From assembly GCA_963789175.1 (NCBI GenBank), contig CAWBJO010000008.1, positions 124,001 to 188,000 on the forward strand: a DNA stretch of 64,000 nt, given 5' to 3'. Under the pieces are notes generated by a model that saw only the letters and a program-made list of their open reading frames with translations, made no database searches and was not told the DNA's origin. Below, piece by piece: positions 8,970 through 16,419 of this stretch. This DNA is from CAWBJO01 sp963789175 (GTDB lineage: Bacteria > Pseudomonadota > Alphaproteobacteria > Rhizobiales > Aestuariivirgaceae). Position 1 is the first letter of the stretch, and each line of letters starts with the position of its first letter. A program made the position numbers and the translations under genes.

Positions 8970-9761
8970 TCAGGCGTGGGCGGCTGTCCTTCGCGTGCCG
9001 CGTCCGAAACTGGCAGCCGCCTGCTGCAGCACGTTCGTCAGGCGGTGCGCCCACTCAATCTGTCCCGCGTCATGGGCGATCAGGTCGTTGCGAATCTCGA
9101 TCATCGCATAGGGAAGGCCGCGCGCCCCGGCATGGAGGTTGAGCGTGTGGCAGACACCGTCCTCCGGCCCGTAGGGCTCGTTCGTCCGGACGTCGAGTCC
9201 GCTCCGCCCGAGCAGCGCTGCGAGCGCGTCCGTGAACCGCCGGTCGCGGTCGAAAAGGAGGCCGACGTCAAGCTGCCGCGGCACGCCCTTGAAGACGGGC
9301 GTGAAGGAATGGATGGTGACGAAGATCGTCTCCGCCGCGTGGCCGGCTCGTTCGTCGAGGAGTTCAGCAACCCGCCGATGGAAGGGCCGGTAGATCGCCT
9401 CGACCCGCGCTTCCCGATCGTCGGGCGTCAGGCCCTCGTTGCCGGGGATGCGTGTGGTCTCGCTGATCGTCGGGATGGCGGTCGGCGAGTCGGGCGGGCG
9501 GTTGCAGTCGTAGACGAGTCGCGAGTAGCGCTGCACGACGAGCGGCGCGTCGAGGCCTTCGGCCAGGTGTCGGGCCACCCCCTCCGCCCCGATGTCCCAG
9601 GCGATGTGGCCGCGGCGCTCGTCCTCGGAAAGTCCCAGCGTTCCCAGGCATTTGGGGATGCGGCGGCCGGCATGCTCGCAGACCAGGACGATGGGCGACG
9701 GACCGCGCTCGTTCACGACCACGGCGCATTCATCTTCGCCTGTAAGCAAAGATGCCCCCAT
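8970..9761 (-). CDS. N-formylglutamate amidohydrolase family protein
   Basis: The 263-residue product belongs to the N-formylglutamate amidohydrolase (FGase, PF05013-type) family of metal-dependent amide hydrolases. Family-like segments include VCEHAGRRIP near the N-terminus, YDCNRPPDSP, VTIHSFTPVF and a C-terminal EIRNDLI. I chose ATG 9761 because GGAAGG lies five bases upstream; another ATG immediately before it would crowd that site. It is the first gene of a minus-strand operon with permease, GS-like ligase and two dehydrogenases, and has its own promoter-like sequence upstream. No hut (histidine) genes are nearby, so histidine degradation is unlikely. Hydrolysis of a gamma-glutamyl amide product of the operon is my inference. 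Confidence 0.85.
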   Translation of the reverse strand: MGASLLTGEDECAVVVNERGPSPIVLVCEHAGRRIPKCLGTLGLSEDERRGHIAWDIGAEGVARHLAEGLDAPLVVQRYSRLVYDCNRPPDSPTAIPTISETTRIPGNEGLTPDDREARVEAIYRPFHRRVAELLDERAGHAAETIFVTIHSFTPVFKGVPRQLDVGLLFDRDRRFTDALAALLGRSGLDVRTNEPYGPEDGVCHTLNLHAGARGLPYAMIEIRNDLIAHDAGQIEWAHRLTNVLQQAAASFGRGTRRTAAHA

Positions 9762-9801
9762 CATCACCTTCCGCTTGAAAACCCGCCGTCTTGTCCTTCG
9801 G

Positions 9802-9831
9802 ATCATTACCGTTTGTGCCCGTCACTGTCAA
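9802..9831 (-). promoter_or_regulatory. Candidate sigma-70 promoter for the amidohydrolase-permease-ligase operon
   Basis: On the minus strand a perfect TTGACA (9826-9831) is followed after 18 bases by AATGAT (9802-9807, four of six matches to TATAAT). Predicted transcription would begin about 35 bases before the amidohydrolase start at 9761. It lies in the 141-base gap after choV, so the downstream operon need not depend on the choline transporter promoter. Confidence 0.5.
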
Positions 9832-9902
9832 AGCGGGCCGCACGCTGCGATGGGACGGCAGGTTGCGGCCACACGCCGAGATTGGCGGTCGGCCGACCCT
9901 CC

Positions 9903-11084
9903 TCACGAATGCACGCGGTGCATCAGCGCGGCGTAGATCTCGTCGTCTCCGACCACTCCGACTGCCTTGCTGCCGTTGGCCAGCAGCACCGGCAGGCCGG
10001 AGCTGCGGCGCATCTCGATGATCGAGCGCATGGTCGAGTTGGCCGGCATGACCGCGATGCTGCCCGCCGCGACACCTTTCTGGTCGGGCTCCACGGCGAC
10101 GACCGGCAGGGTCTTGCCGTTCATCGTCGCCTTGGTAGGCAAGCCGGTCGGCGACAGGGTGATGTGCACGCCCCGCCCGTCGTCCGCCGTCACGCTGTGG
10201 CCGTGCTTCTTCAGGTCGCCGATCTTGCGCATCATCACGTCGCCGGTCAGCACGTTGAGCGGATTCATGTGCGCGACGAAATCGGCGACGTAGGCATTGG
10301 CGGGCTTGAGCACGATGTCCTGCGGCACGCCGTACTGCACCACCCTCCCCGCCTCCATGATGGCGATCCGGGTGCCGATCTTCAGCGCCTCGTCGAGGTC
10401 GTGGCTGACGAAGATGATGGTGCGCTTGAGCTTGCGCTGTAGGCTCAGGAGCTCGTCCTGGAGGTGCGTACGGATCAGGGGATCGAGGGCGGAGAACGGC
10501 TCGTCCATGAGCAGAATGGGCGCTTCCGTTGCAAAGGCGCGGGCCAGGCCGACGCGCTGCTGCATCCCGCCCGACAGCTCGTGGGCGTATTTCCGGGCCC
10601 ATTGGTCGAGGCCGACGAGCTTGAGCTGGCGCGCGACGCGCTCCTGGCGCTCCTTCTCCCCGACGCCTGACAGTTCGAGCCCGAACCCGACGTTCTGCTC
10701 GACCGTGCGCCACGGCAGCAGCGCGAATTGCTGGAACACCATCGCCACCCGCGACATGCGCATGCGCCGCAGCGTGTCCCGATCGCATTTCGCCGCGTCG
10801 ACGATCTTGTCGCCCTCCCTCACCAGCACCTCGCCGCGCACCGGTCGGTTGAGGCCGTTGACCGCTCGCAGCAGCGTCGACTTGCCGGAACCCGACAGGC
10901 CCATGAGGACGCAGATCTCGCCCTCGCCGACATCGAGCGTCGCGTCGGCGCAGCCGAGCACAGCACCCGTCTTCTCGAGGATCTCGCTGCGCGTGGCGCC
11001 CTTGTCGAGCAGCGCCAGCCCGTCCGCCGCCTGCCGTCCGAAGATGATGTCGACATGCTTGAAGGAGACCGCCGGCATCTTCAT
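9903..11084 (-). CDS. choV: Choline/betaine ABC transporter ATP-binding subunit
   Basis: This 393-residue protein is the ATPase of an osmoprotectant-type ABC importer (ProV/ChoV family). The Walker A motif GLSGSGKST lies near residues 62-70. The signature LSGGMQQRVGLARAF, Walker B ILLMDEPFSALDP and the switch histidine in FVSHDLDEA follow. The C-terminal 100 residues look like a CBS-type regulatory region (MRSIIEMRRSSGLPVLL), as in ProV. ATG 11084 overlaps the permease stop by four bases. With choW and choX it forms a complete importer. The binding protein is choline-like, hence the symbol, but glycine betaine cannot be excluded. Confidence 0.9.
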   Translation of the reverse strand: MKMPAVSFKHVDIIFGRQAADGLALLDKGATRSEILEKTGAVLGCADATLDVGEGEICVLMGLSGSGKSTLLRAVNGLNRPVRGEVLVREGDKIVDAAKCDRDTLRRMRMSRVAMVFQQFALLPWRTVEQNVGFGLELSGVGEKERQERVARQLKLVGLDQWARKYAHELSGGMQQRVGLARAFATEAPILLMDEPFSALDPLIRTHLQDELLSLQRKLKRTIIFVSHDLDEALKIGTRIAIMEAGRVVQYGVPQDIVLKPANAYVADFVAHMNPLNVLTGDVMMRKIGDLKKHGHSVTADDGRGVHITLSPTGLPTKATMNGKTLPVVAVEPDQKGVAAGSIAVMPANSTMRSIIEMRRSSGLPVLLANGSKAVGVVGDDEIYAALMHRVHS

Positions 11085-11947
11085 TTCGGCTTGTCTCCGA
11101 TAGAGGCCATCTCCACCCGGCAGACGCGGTCGAGGATGATGGCGAGCACCACGATAGCGAGCCCGGCCTCGAGGCCGAGCGGCACGTTCACCGAGTTCAG
11201 CGCCCTGACCACCGGCTTGCCGAGCCCGTTGGCGCCGACCAGTGCAGCGATGACCACCATCGACAGCGACAGCATGATGCACTGGGTGAAGCCGGCCATG
11301 ATGGTGGGCAGGGCCGCCGGCAGCTCGATCTTCCACAGGAGCTGGCGCTTAGTGGCGCCGAACGCCTCTCCGGCCTCGATGAGCTGCTTGGGCACCGAGG
11401 TGATGCCGAGATGGGTCAGCCGGATGGGCGCTGGCACCGCGAAGATGACCGTGGCGATGAGGCCGGGTGCCAGGCCGAGGCCGAAGAGCACGAGCGCCGG
11501 GATGAGGTAGACGAAGGTCGGCAGCGTCTGCATCAGGTCGAGGAGCGGGTGCAGAAGCTTGTAGAGCCACTCGCGGTGCCCGGCCGCGATGCCGAGCGGC
11601 ACGCCGATGATCATCGATACGCCGGTGGCGCCGACGACGAGCGCCAGCGTCTCGATCGTCTCCTTCCACAGGCCCTGGTTGATGATGAACAGGAGGCCGA
11701 GGATCACGCCCGCCACCAAAGCGAGCGACCGCTTGAGAAGGAAGGCGATGGCGGCGATGGCGAGAACGGTGACGAGCGGCGGCAGCCACAGGAGACCGCC
11801 GATCAGCGATTCGAGCCCGTAGGTCATCGACCGCGATACGGCGTCGAAGAACCACTCGAAATAGGTCGTCAGGAAATCGAAGAACTTCTTTCCCCACTGC
11901 CCGATGGGGATTTTGTACTGCGTGATGAGTTCGGTGAACCTGTCCAT
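11081..11947 (-). CDS. choW: Choline/betaine ABC transporter permease subunit
   Basis: The 288-residue product is an integral membrane permease of the ProW/ChoW type. Hydrophobic segments start near residue 50 (LLWLPPLVTVLAIAAIAFLL) and continue to the C-terminus. The cytoplasmic coupling loop has the usual EAGEAFGATKRQLLWKIELP pattern (EAA motif), followed by PTIMAGFTQ. It lies between choX (73-base gap containing a hairpin) and choV (four-base overlap). It would form the membrane channel for the quaternary amine captured by the periplasmic binding protein. Confidence 0.92.
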   Translation of the reverse strand: MDRFTELITQYKIPIGQWGKKFFDFLTTYFEWFFDAVSRSMTYGLESLIGGLLWLPPLVTVLAIAAIAFLLKRSLALVAGVILGLLFIINQGLWKETIETLALVVGATGVSMIIGVPLGIAAGHREWLYKLLHPLLDLMQTLPTFVYLIPALVLFGLGLAPGLIATVIFAVPAPIRLTHLGITSVPKQLIEAGEAFGATKRQLLWKIELPAALPTIMAGFTQCIMLSLSMVVIAALVGANGLGKPVVRALNSVNVPLGLEAGLAIVVLAIILDRVCRVEMASIGDKPK

Positions 11948-11980
11948 CCCGTACTACTGTTCCAGCCCGCCCGCCGGAGG

Positions 11981-12008
11981 GCCGCACGAAGCTCTCGCTC
12001 CGTGCGGC
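11981..12008 (-). promoter_or_regulatory. Intercistronic hairpin between choX and choW
   Basis: An eight-base perfect inverted repeat (GCCGCACG at 11981-11988 and CGTGCGGC at 12001-12008) encloses a 12-base loop in the gap between choX and choW. No U tract follows, so a full terminator is unlikely. In binding-protein transporter operons such hairpins often protect the binding-protein message and lower expression of the membrane genes. That role is inferred here. Confidence 0.5.
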
Positions 12009-12020
12009 GATCCTCGTCGA

Positions 12021-12977
12021 TCAGCTGCCGAGCGCCGTGCCGAGCGCCGCCTTCGCGTCGCCGCCGTCGTAGGTGGTGACGCCCTCGAGCCACGCCGAGG
12101 CGGCATCGGGATTGGCCTTGAGCCATTCCTTCGCGGCGACCTTCGCGTCCTTGCTGTCGTTCAGGATGGCGCCCATGATCTCGTTCTCCATCTTGAGCGT
12201 GAACTTCAGGTTGGAAACGAGCTTCCCGACGTTCGGGCATTCGCCGACGTAACCCTGGCGCACGTTCGTGTGGACCGTGGCGCCGCCGAAATTCGGTCCG
12301 AAGATCTCATCGCCGCCCGACAGGTAGGCCATCTCGAAATTGGCGTTCATCGGATGCGGTTCCCAGCCGAGGAACACGACGTGCTCCTTGGCCTGCGTCG
12401 ACTTCGCGACCTGCGCCAGCATGCCCTGCTCGGAAGACTCGACGAGCTCGAAGCCCTTCAGCCCGAACTTGTCGCCGCTGATCATGTCGAGGATGAGCCG
12501 GTTGCCGTCGTTGCCGGGTTCGATCCCGTAGATCTTGCCGCCGAGCTGGTCACGAAACTTCGTGATGTCGGCGAAATCCTTGAGCCCCGCCTCCTGGGTG
12601 TACTTCGGAACGGCGAGCGTGTACTTCGCCCCTTCGAGGTTGGTGCCGAGCGTCTCGACCGAGCCGTCGTCGCGGAAGGGCTTGATGTCGTTTTCCATGG
12701 TCGGCATCCAGTTGCCGAGGAAGACGTCGATGTCCTTGTTCTTGAGCGATGTGTAGGTAACCGGAACCGATAGCACCTGGATGTCGGGCTCGTAGCCCAG
12801 CGCCTCGAGGATGACCGTAGCCGTCGCGGTGGTGGCCGTGATGTCCGTCCATCCGACGTCCGAGAACCGGACCTTCTTGCAGGCCTCGGGTTCGGCTGCG
12901 AACGACGGTGATGCGAATGTGGCAGCGCCGATGGCGGCCATGGCGGTGGCAGCGACCGCCCTGATATGCCATTTCAT
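12021..12977 (-). CDS. choX: Choline ABC transporter substrate-binding protein
   Basis: This 318-residue periplasmic protein closely resembles rhizobial ChoX. It has an N-terminal signal peptide (hydrophobic stretch ending ASPSFAAEP near residue 28). The mature part carries segments that form the aromatic ligand box in ChoX: DVGWTDIT, LGNWMPTM, AKYTL and LGWEPHPMN. The start ATG 12977 has a strong GGAGGAG site upstream, which rules out the longer in-frame alternative at 13016. It is the first gene of choXWV and diverges from betI. The match suggests choline as main ligand, with acetylcholine or betaine as possible secondary ligands. Confidence 0.93.
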   Translation of the reverse strand: MKWHIRAVAATAMAAIGAATFASPSFAAEPEACKKVRFSDVGWTDITATTATATVILEALGYEPDIQVLSVPVTYTSLKNKDIDVFLGNWMPTMENDIKPFRDDGSVETLGTNLEGAKYTLAVPKYTQEAGLKDFADITKFRDQLGGKIYGIEPGNDGNRLILDMISGDKFGLKGFELVESSEQGMLAQVAKSTQAKEHVVFLGWEPHPMNANFEMAYLSGGDEIFGPNFGGATVHTNVRQGYVGECPNVGKLVSNLKFTLKMENEIMGAILNDSKDAKVAAKEWLKANPDAASAWLEGVTTYDGGDAKAALGTALGS

Positions 12978-13088
12978 GACAACTCCTCCTTTGAATCTCC
13001 TCACCCGACAGCACACCCGAACTCAGGGATGGACGTTCGTCTGATCCTGCTTGGCGATCCCTGCTCGGCCGTGCACGCCGAAAGCCTG

Positions 13089-13125
13089 TTTTTATTTGAA
13101 TGACCAACCGAAAACAATGTAGAAA
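13089..13125. promoter_or_regulatory. Overlapping divergent promoters for choXWV and betI-betA
   Basis: Two promoter-like pairs interlock here. On the plus strand TTGAAT (13096-13101) and TAGAAA (13120-13125) are 18 bases apart and point to betI. On the minus strand TTGTTT (13112-13117) and TAAAAA (13089-13094) are 17 bases apart and point to choX. Each hexamer matches consensus at three or four positions. The local AT-richness stands out from the surrounding GC-rich DNA. A regulator bound here, plausibly BetI, could control both directions. No clear palindromic operator was seen. Confidence 0.4.
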
Positions 13126-13153
13126 ATCGGGAAAATCAGCGGGAATGCGTGAA

Positions 13154-13750
13154 ATGCCGAAGCTTGGAATGCGCCCCATCCGCCGAAAACAGTTAATCGA
13201 CGCTGCAATTGCCGCGATTCATGAATTCGGTCTTGCCGATGCGACAGTGGCCCGCATAGCCCGCAAGGCAGGCGTGTCGGCCGGCATCGTGCACCACTAC
13301 TTCGCCGACAAGGATGACCTTCTCTTCGCCACCATGCGCTACTTGCTCGGGGACTTGCGCCGGCAGGTCGTGGTGAAGCTGCGCGGCTCCACAACGCCGC
13401 GCGAGCGCTTGCATGCGATCGTCGAGGCGAGCTTCGCCGACCACCAGTTCTCGGACGCCGTCATGGCGGCCTGGCTCGGACTGTACGGCAATGCGCGCCA
13501 GTCGGAGCGGCTCGCCCGCATCGTCCGCCTCTATCATTCCCGTCTGCGTTCCAATCTCGTCCACGCATTGAAGGGTGCCGTCGCGACCGACCGCGTCGAG
13601 GCCGCCGCCGAGGGCATCGCCTCCATGATCGACGGGTTGTGGCTGCGCTGCGCGCTGCGCGGCGGAACCGACGATGCCCGCGGCGCACGCCGGCTGACGA
13701 TCGACTATGTCGATGCGCAGCTCCGCGCCGGGGCGCACCGCCTCAACTGA
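13154..13750 (+). CDS. betI: TetR-family choline-responsive repressor BetI
   Basis: The 198-residue product is a TetR-type repressor. Its N-terminus MPKLGMRPIRRKQLIDAA is a family hallmark of BetI, and the helix-turn-helix spans about residues 25-55 (ATVARIARKAGVSAGIVHHYF). The C-terminal ligand domain has the BetI-like segment MAAWLGLYGNARQSERLARI. In BetI, choline binding relieves repression of the bet genes. I chose ATG 13154 because it matches the family start. ATG 13145 and a longer start at 13100 are possible. betA follows after five bases, so the two are co-transcribed, and the divergent choX promoter is close enough to be co-regulated. Confidence 0.92.
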   Translation: MPKLGMRPIRRKQLIDAAIAAIHEFGLADATVARIARKAGVSAGIVHHYFADKDDLLFATMRYLLGDLRRQVVVKLRGSTTPRERLHAIVEASFADHQFSDAVMAAWLGLYGNARQSERLARIVRLYHSRLRSNLVHALKGAVATDRVEAAAEGIASMIDGLWLRCALRGGTDDARGARRLTIDYVDAQLRAGAHRLN

Positions 13751-13755
13751 TCGCC

Positions 13756-15411
13756 ATGACGGCGTTCGACTACATCATCATAGGATCGGGCTCGGCCGGT
13801 TCCGCGATGGCGCATCGGCTGAGCGAGGACGGCCGCCACACGGTCCTCGTCCTCGAATACGGCGGCACCGACGTCGGCCCGCTCATCCAGATGCCCTCGG
13901 CGCTCTCCTACCCCATGAACATGCCGCTCTACGACTGGGGCTTCCGCGCCGAGCCGGAGCCCGCCCTCGGCGGCCGCCGCCTGGCGACGCCGCGCGGCAA
14001 GGTCATCGGCGGCTCGTCGTCCATCAACGGCATGGTCTACGTGCGCGGCCATGCCCGCGACTTCGACGCCTGGGAGGAGATGGGCGCCCGCGGCTGGGCG
14101 TATCGCCACGTTCTCCCGTATTTCGTCCGTGCCGAGACGAGCCACGGCGGCGAGGAAGGGTGGCGCGGCAGTTCCGGCCCGCTGCACGTCACGCGCGGCC
14201 CCCGCACCAATCCGCTCTATGACGCATTCATCGAAGCCGGACGCCAGGCCGGCTATCCGGTGACGCCCGACTACAACGGCCGCCAGCAGGAAGGCTTCGG
14301 CGCCATGGAGATGACGGTGTGGAACGGCACCCGCTGGTCGGTCGCCAACGCCTATCTCCGCCCGGCCCTGCGCCGCAGAAACGTGAAGCTCACGACCCGG
14401 GCCTTCGCCCGCCGCATCCTGCTCGACGGAAAGCGCGCCACCGGCGTCGAATACGAGCACCGCGGCAGGGTCCTCGCGGCGCACGCCAACCGGGAGGTCA
14501 TCGTAGCGGCGAGCTCCATCAATTCGCCGAAGCTCCTGCAGCTGTCGGGCATCGGCAATGCCTCGCATCTGAGGGAGGCCGGCATCGCGCCGGTCCACGA
14601 TCTTGCCGGCGTCGGCGAGAACCTCCACGACCATCTCGAGGTCTATTTTCAGTTCGAATCCCTCGTGCCCGTCTCGCTCTATCCGAAGCTCAAGCTCTTC
14701 GCCAAGGGCCTGATCGGCGCCGAATGGCTGCTCTTCCGCACCGGCCTCGGGGCTACCAACCATTTCGAGTCCTGCGGCTTCATCCGCTCCGCCGCCGGCG
14801 TCGAATATCCCGACATCCAGTACCATTTCCTTCCCATCGCCATGCGCTACGACGGCAAGTCGGCCGCCCCCGGCCACAGCTTCCAGGTCCATGTCGGACC
14901 CATGCGCACCAAGTCGCGCGGCCATGTGCGGGCCCGCTCGCCCGATCCGCGCGAGCCGCCCGTCATCCGTTTCAACTACATGTCCCACCCCGACGACTGG
15001 AAGGAGTACCGCGCCGCCATCCGGCTGACCCGCGAGCTCTTCGCCCAGGACGCCTTCAAGCCGTACAAGGGCCGCGAGATCCAGCCGGGCGAGACCATGC
15101 TGAGCGACGCCGAAATCGACGCTTTCGTGCGCGACCATGCCGAAAGCGCCTATCATCCGTGCGGTACCTGCAAGATGGGCGATGCCGGGGATCCCCTGGC
15201 CGTCGTCGATCCCGAATGCCGGGTGATCGGCATCGACGGCTTGCGGGTTGCGGATTCATCGATCATGCCCCGCATCACCAACGGCAACCTCAATGCGCCG
15301 TCGATCATGATCGGCGAGAAGGCGTCTGACCACATCCTCGGGCGCACGCCGCTCCCCGCTTCGAACCTTGAGCCGTGGATCAATCCCGGCTGGCGGACCA
15401 GCCAGCGCTAG
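13756..15411 (+). CDS. betA: Choline dehydrogenase (GMC oxidoreductase)
   Basis: This 551-residue flavoprotein oxidises choline to betaine aldehyde at the membrane. The N-terminal FAD-binding motif is GSGSAG near residues 10-15. GMC family segments are visible as RGKVIGGSSSINGMVYVRG and VAASSINSPKLLQLSGIG. The active-site histidine lies in AYHPCGTCKMGD, and the C-terminal RITNGNLNAPSIMIGEKA is typical of BetA. It follows betI with a five-base gap. No betaine aldehyde dehydrogenase (betB) is in the window; the aldehyde dehydrogenase at 4581-5981 is in another operon. Its TAG stop shares a CTAG palindrome with the stop of the convergent gene. Confidence 0.94.
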   Translation: MTAFDYIIIGSGSAGSAMAHRLSEDGRHTVLVLEYGGTDVGPLIQMPSALSYPMNMPLYDWGFRAEPEPALGGRRLATPRGKVIGGSSSINGMVYVRGHARDFDAWEEMGARGWAYRHVLPYFVRAETSHGGEEGWRGSSGPLHVTRGPRTNPLYDAFIEAGRQAGYPVTPDYNGRQQEGFGAMEMTVWNGTRWSVANAYLRPALRRRNVKLTTRAFARRILLDGKRATGVEYEHRGRVLAAHANREVIVAASSINSPKLLQLSGIGNASHLREAGIAPVHDLAGVGENLHDHLEVYFQFESLVPVSLYPKLKLFAKGLIGAEWLLFRTGLGATNHFESCGFIRSAAGVEYPDIQYHFLPIAMRYDGKSAAPGHSFQVHVGPMRTKSRGHVRARSPDPREPPVIRFNYMSHPDDWKEYRAAIRLTRELFAQDAFKPYKGREIQPGETMLSDAEIDAFVRDHAESAYHPCGTCKMGDAGDPLAVVDPECRVIGIDGLRVADSSIMPRITNGNLNAPSIMIGEKASDHILGRTPLPASNLEPWINPGWRTSQR

Positions 15412-16418
15412 CGCACCAGGCTTCGCGCCGCCTTGCCCGCCTTGGCGAGGAGGTCGCTCAATAGCCCCCCGCCTGCCGACATGGGCGCCGGGATGGTGAG
15501 GATGCGGCCGCGTTCGCCGATGAGTCCGGTCTTGAATTGGATGAGGCCTTGAACGTTGTTGTCGCCGCCGAGATCGTACCACCGGCAGCGGCCTTCCCGC
15601 TGGAGCGCCGCGATGATGTGCATCTGCAGTCCGTAGCTGGCGCACATCTCTTGGCCGGCCTCGGTCTGGGCGCCGAACAGGTACGTCGACCGTTCCCCGA
15701 TCGCGCTGACGATCGCGCCCGCCGCCGGATAGTGGCGTCGTCGGGCTAGGAAGACCCGCGGTCTGAGGCGAGGATCTTCGGCTTGCATGAGGTCGGCCAT
15801 CTCGCGCAATCCAGCTTGGTCGACGCCCTGCTTGCGATCCAAAAGCGAACTGAAAATGCCGTTGAAGATGTCGAGCCCCGGCCGACCAGGCTCTTCGCTG
15901 ATGTCGAGCCCCTGCTCAGCCGCGTGCTTGAGGTTGCGCCGCCACCGGCCCTTGGCGCCGGAAACCAGCGCATCGAGCGGCAGCGACAGGTCGACGAGAT
16001 AGCGGCGCCGGTCGACGAGCGGCGTCTCGGATTGGTACCCGGCCGCCGCCAGTTCGGCGGCGACGTCTTCATCTCCGGGAGGGGGAATGATGGTCAGCCG
16101 ATAGTCGAGGCGTTCGCAGAAATGGTTTCGAAGAATCGCGGCGATTCTTCCCATCGCCCCCGGCTCCGGTTCCCGGTCGAACGGCCGGTGGAGCGGGCCG
16201 AACTTCACCGTGGCGATGCCGCATCGGGTCATCGGGATGCCGATGGTCATGACGACCGCGCCGCCGATCGTCGCTCCGTCATCCGTGACGGTGAAGCACC
16301 GCACCTGGCGCTCGCCCCACCGTGCCGCCGCATAGGCATGCGTCTGTTCGTGCACCGCGTCGCGAAACATGGCGACGCGCCGATCCCAGTCCTCGCCGGA
16401 GACTTCCGTCAAATGCAA
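15408..16418 (-). CDS. FemAB/GNAT-like acyltransferase, function unknown
   Basis: The 336-residue product resembles GNAT-fold proteins of the FemAB (aminoacyl or acyl transfer) group. Segments supporting this are GRWRRNLKHAAEQGLDI, YGLQMHIIAALQREGRCRWYDLGG and VQGLIQFKTGLIGERG. The specific substrate is not recognisable. No ATG is available at a sensible place. TTG 16418 is taken as start because it directly follows the stop of the transaminase gene (TGA 16420-16422); TTG 16412 is an alternative. Tight linkage to a D-amino-acid-type transaminase suggests a shared pathway, perhaps acylation or aminoacylation of a cell-wall or amino acid substrate. This is weak inference. Confidence 0.65.
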   Translation of the reverse strand: MHLTEVSGEDWDRRVAMFRDAVHEQTHAYAAARWGERQVRCFTVTDDGATIGGAVVMTIGIPMTRCGIATVKFGPLHRPFDREPEPGAMGRIAAILRNHFCERLDYRLTIIPPPGDEDVAAELAAAGYQSETPLVDRRRYLVDLSLPLDALVSGAKGRWRRNLKHAAEQGLDISEEPGRPGLDIFNGIFSSLLDRKQGVDQAGLREMADLMQAEDPRLRPRVFLARRRHYPAAGAIVSAIGERSTYLFGAQTEAGQEMCASYGLQMHIIAALQREGRCRWYDLGGDNNVQGLIQFKTGLIGERGRILTIPAPMSAGGGLLSDLLAKAGKAARSLVR

Positions 16419-16419
16419 A

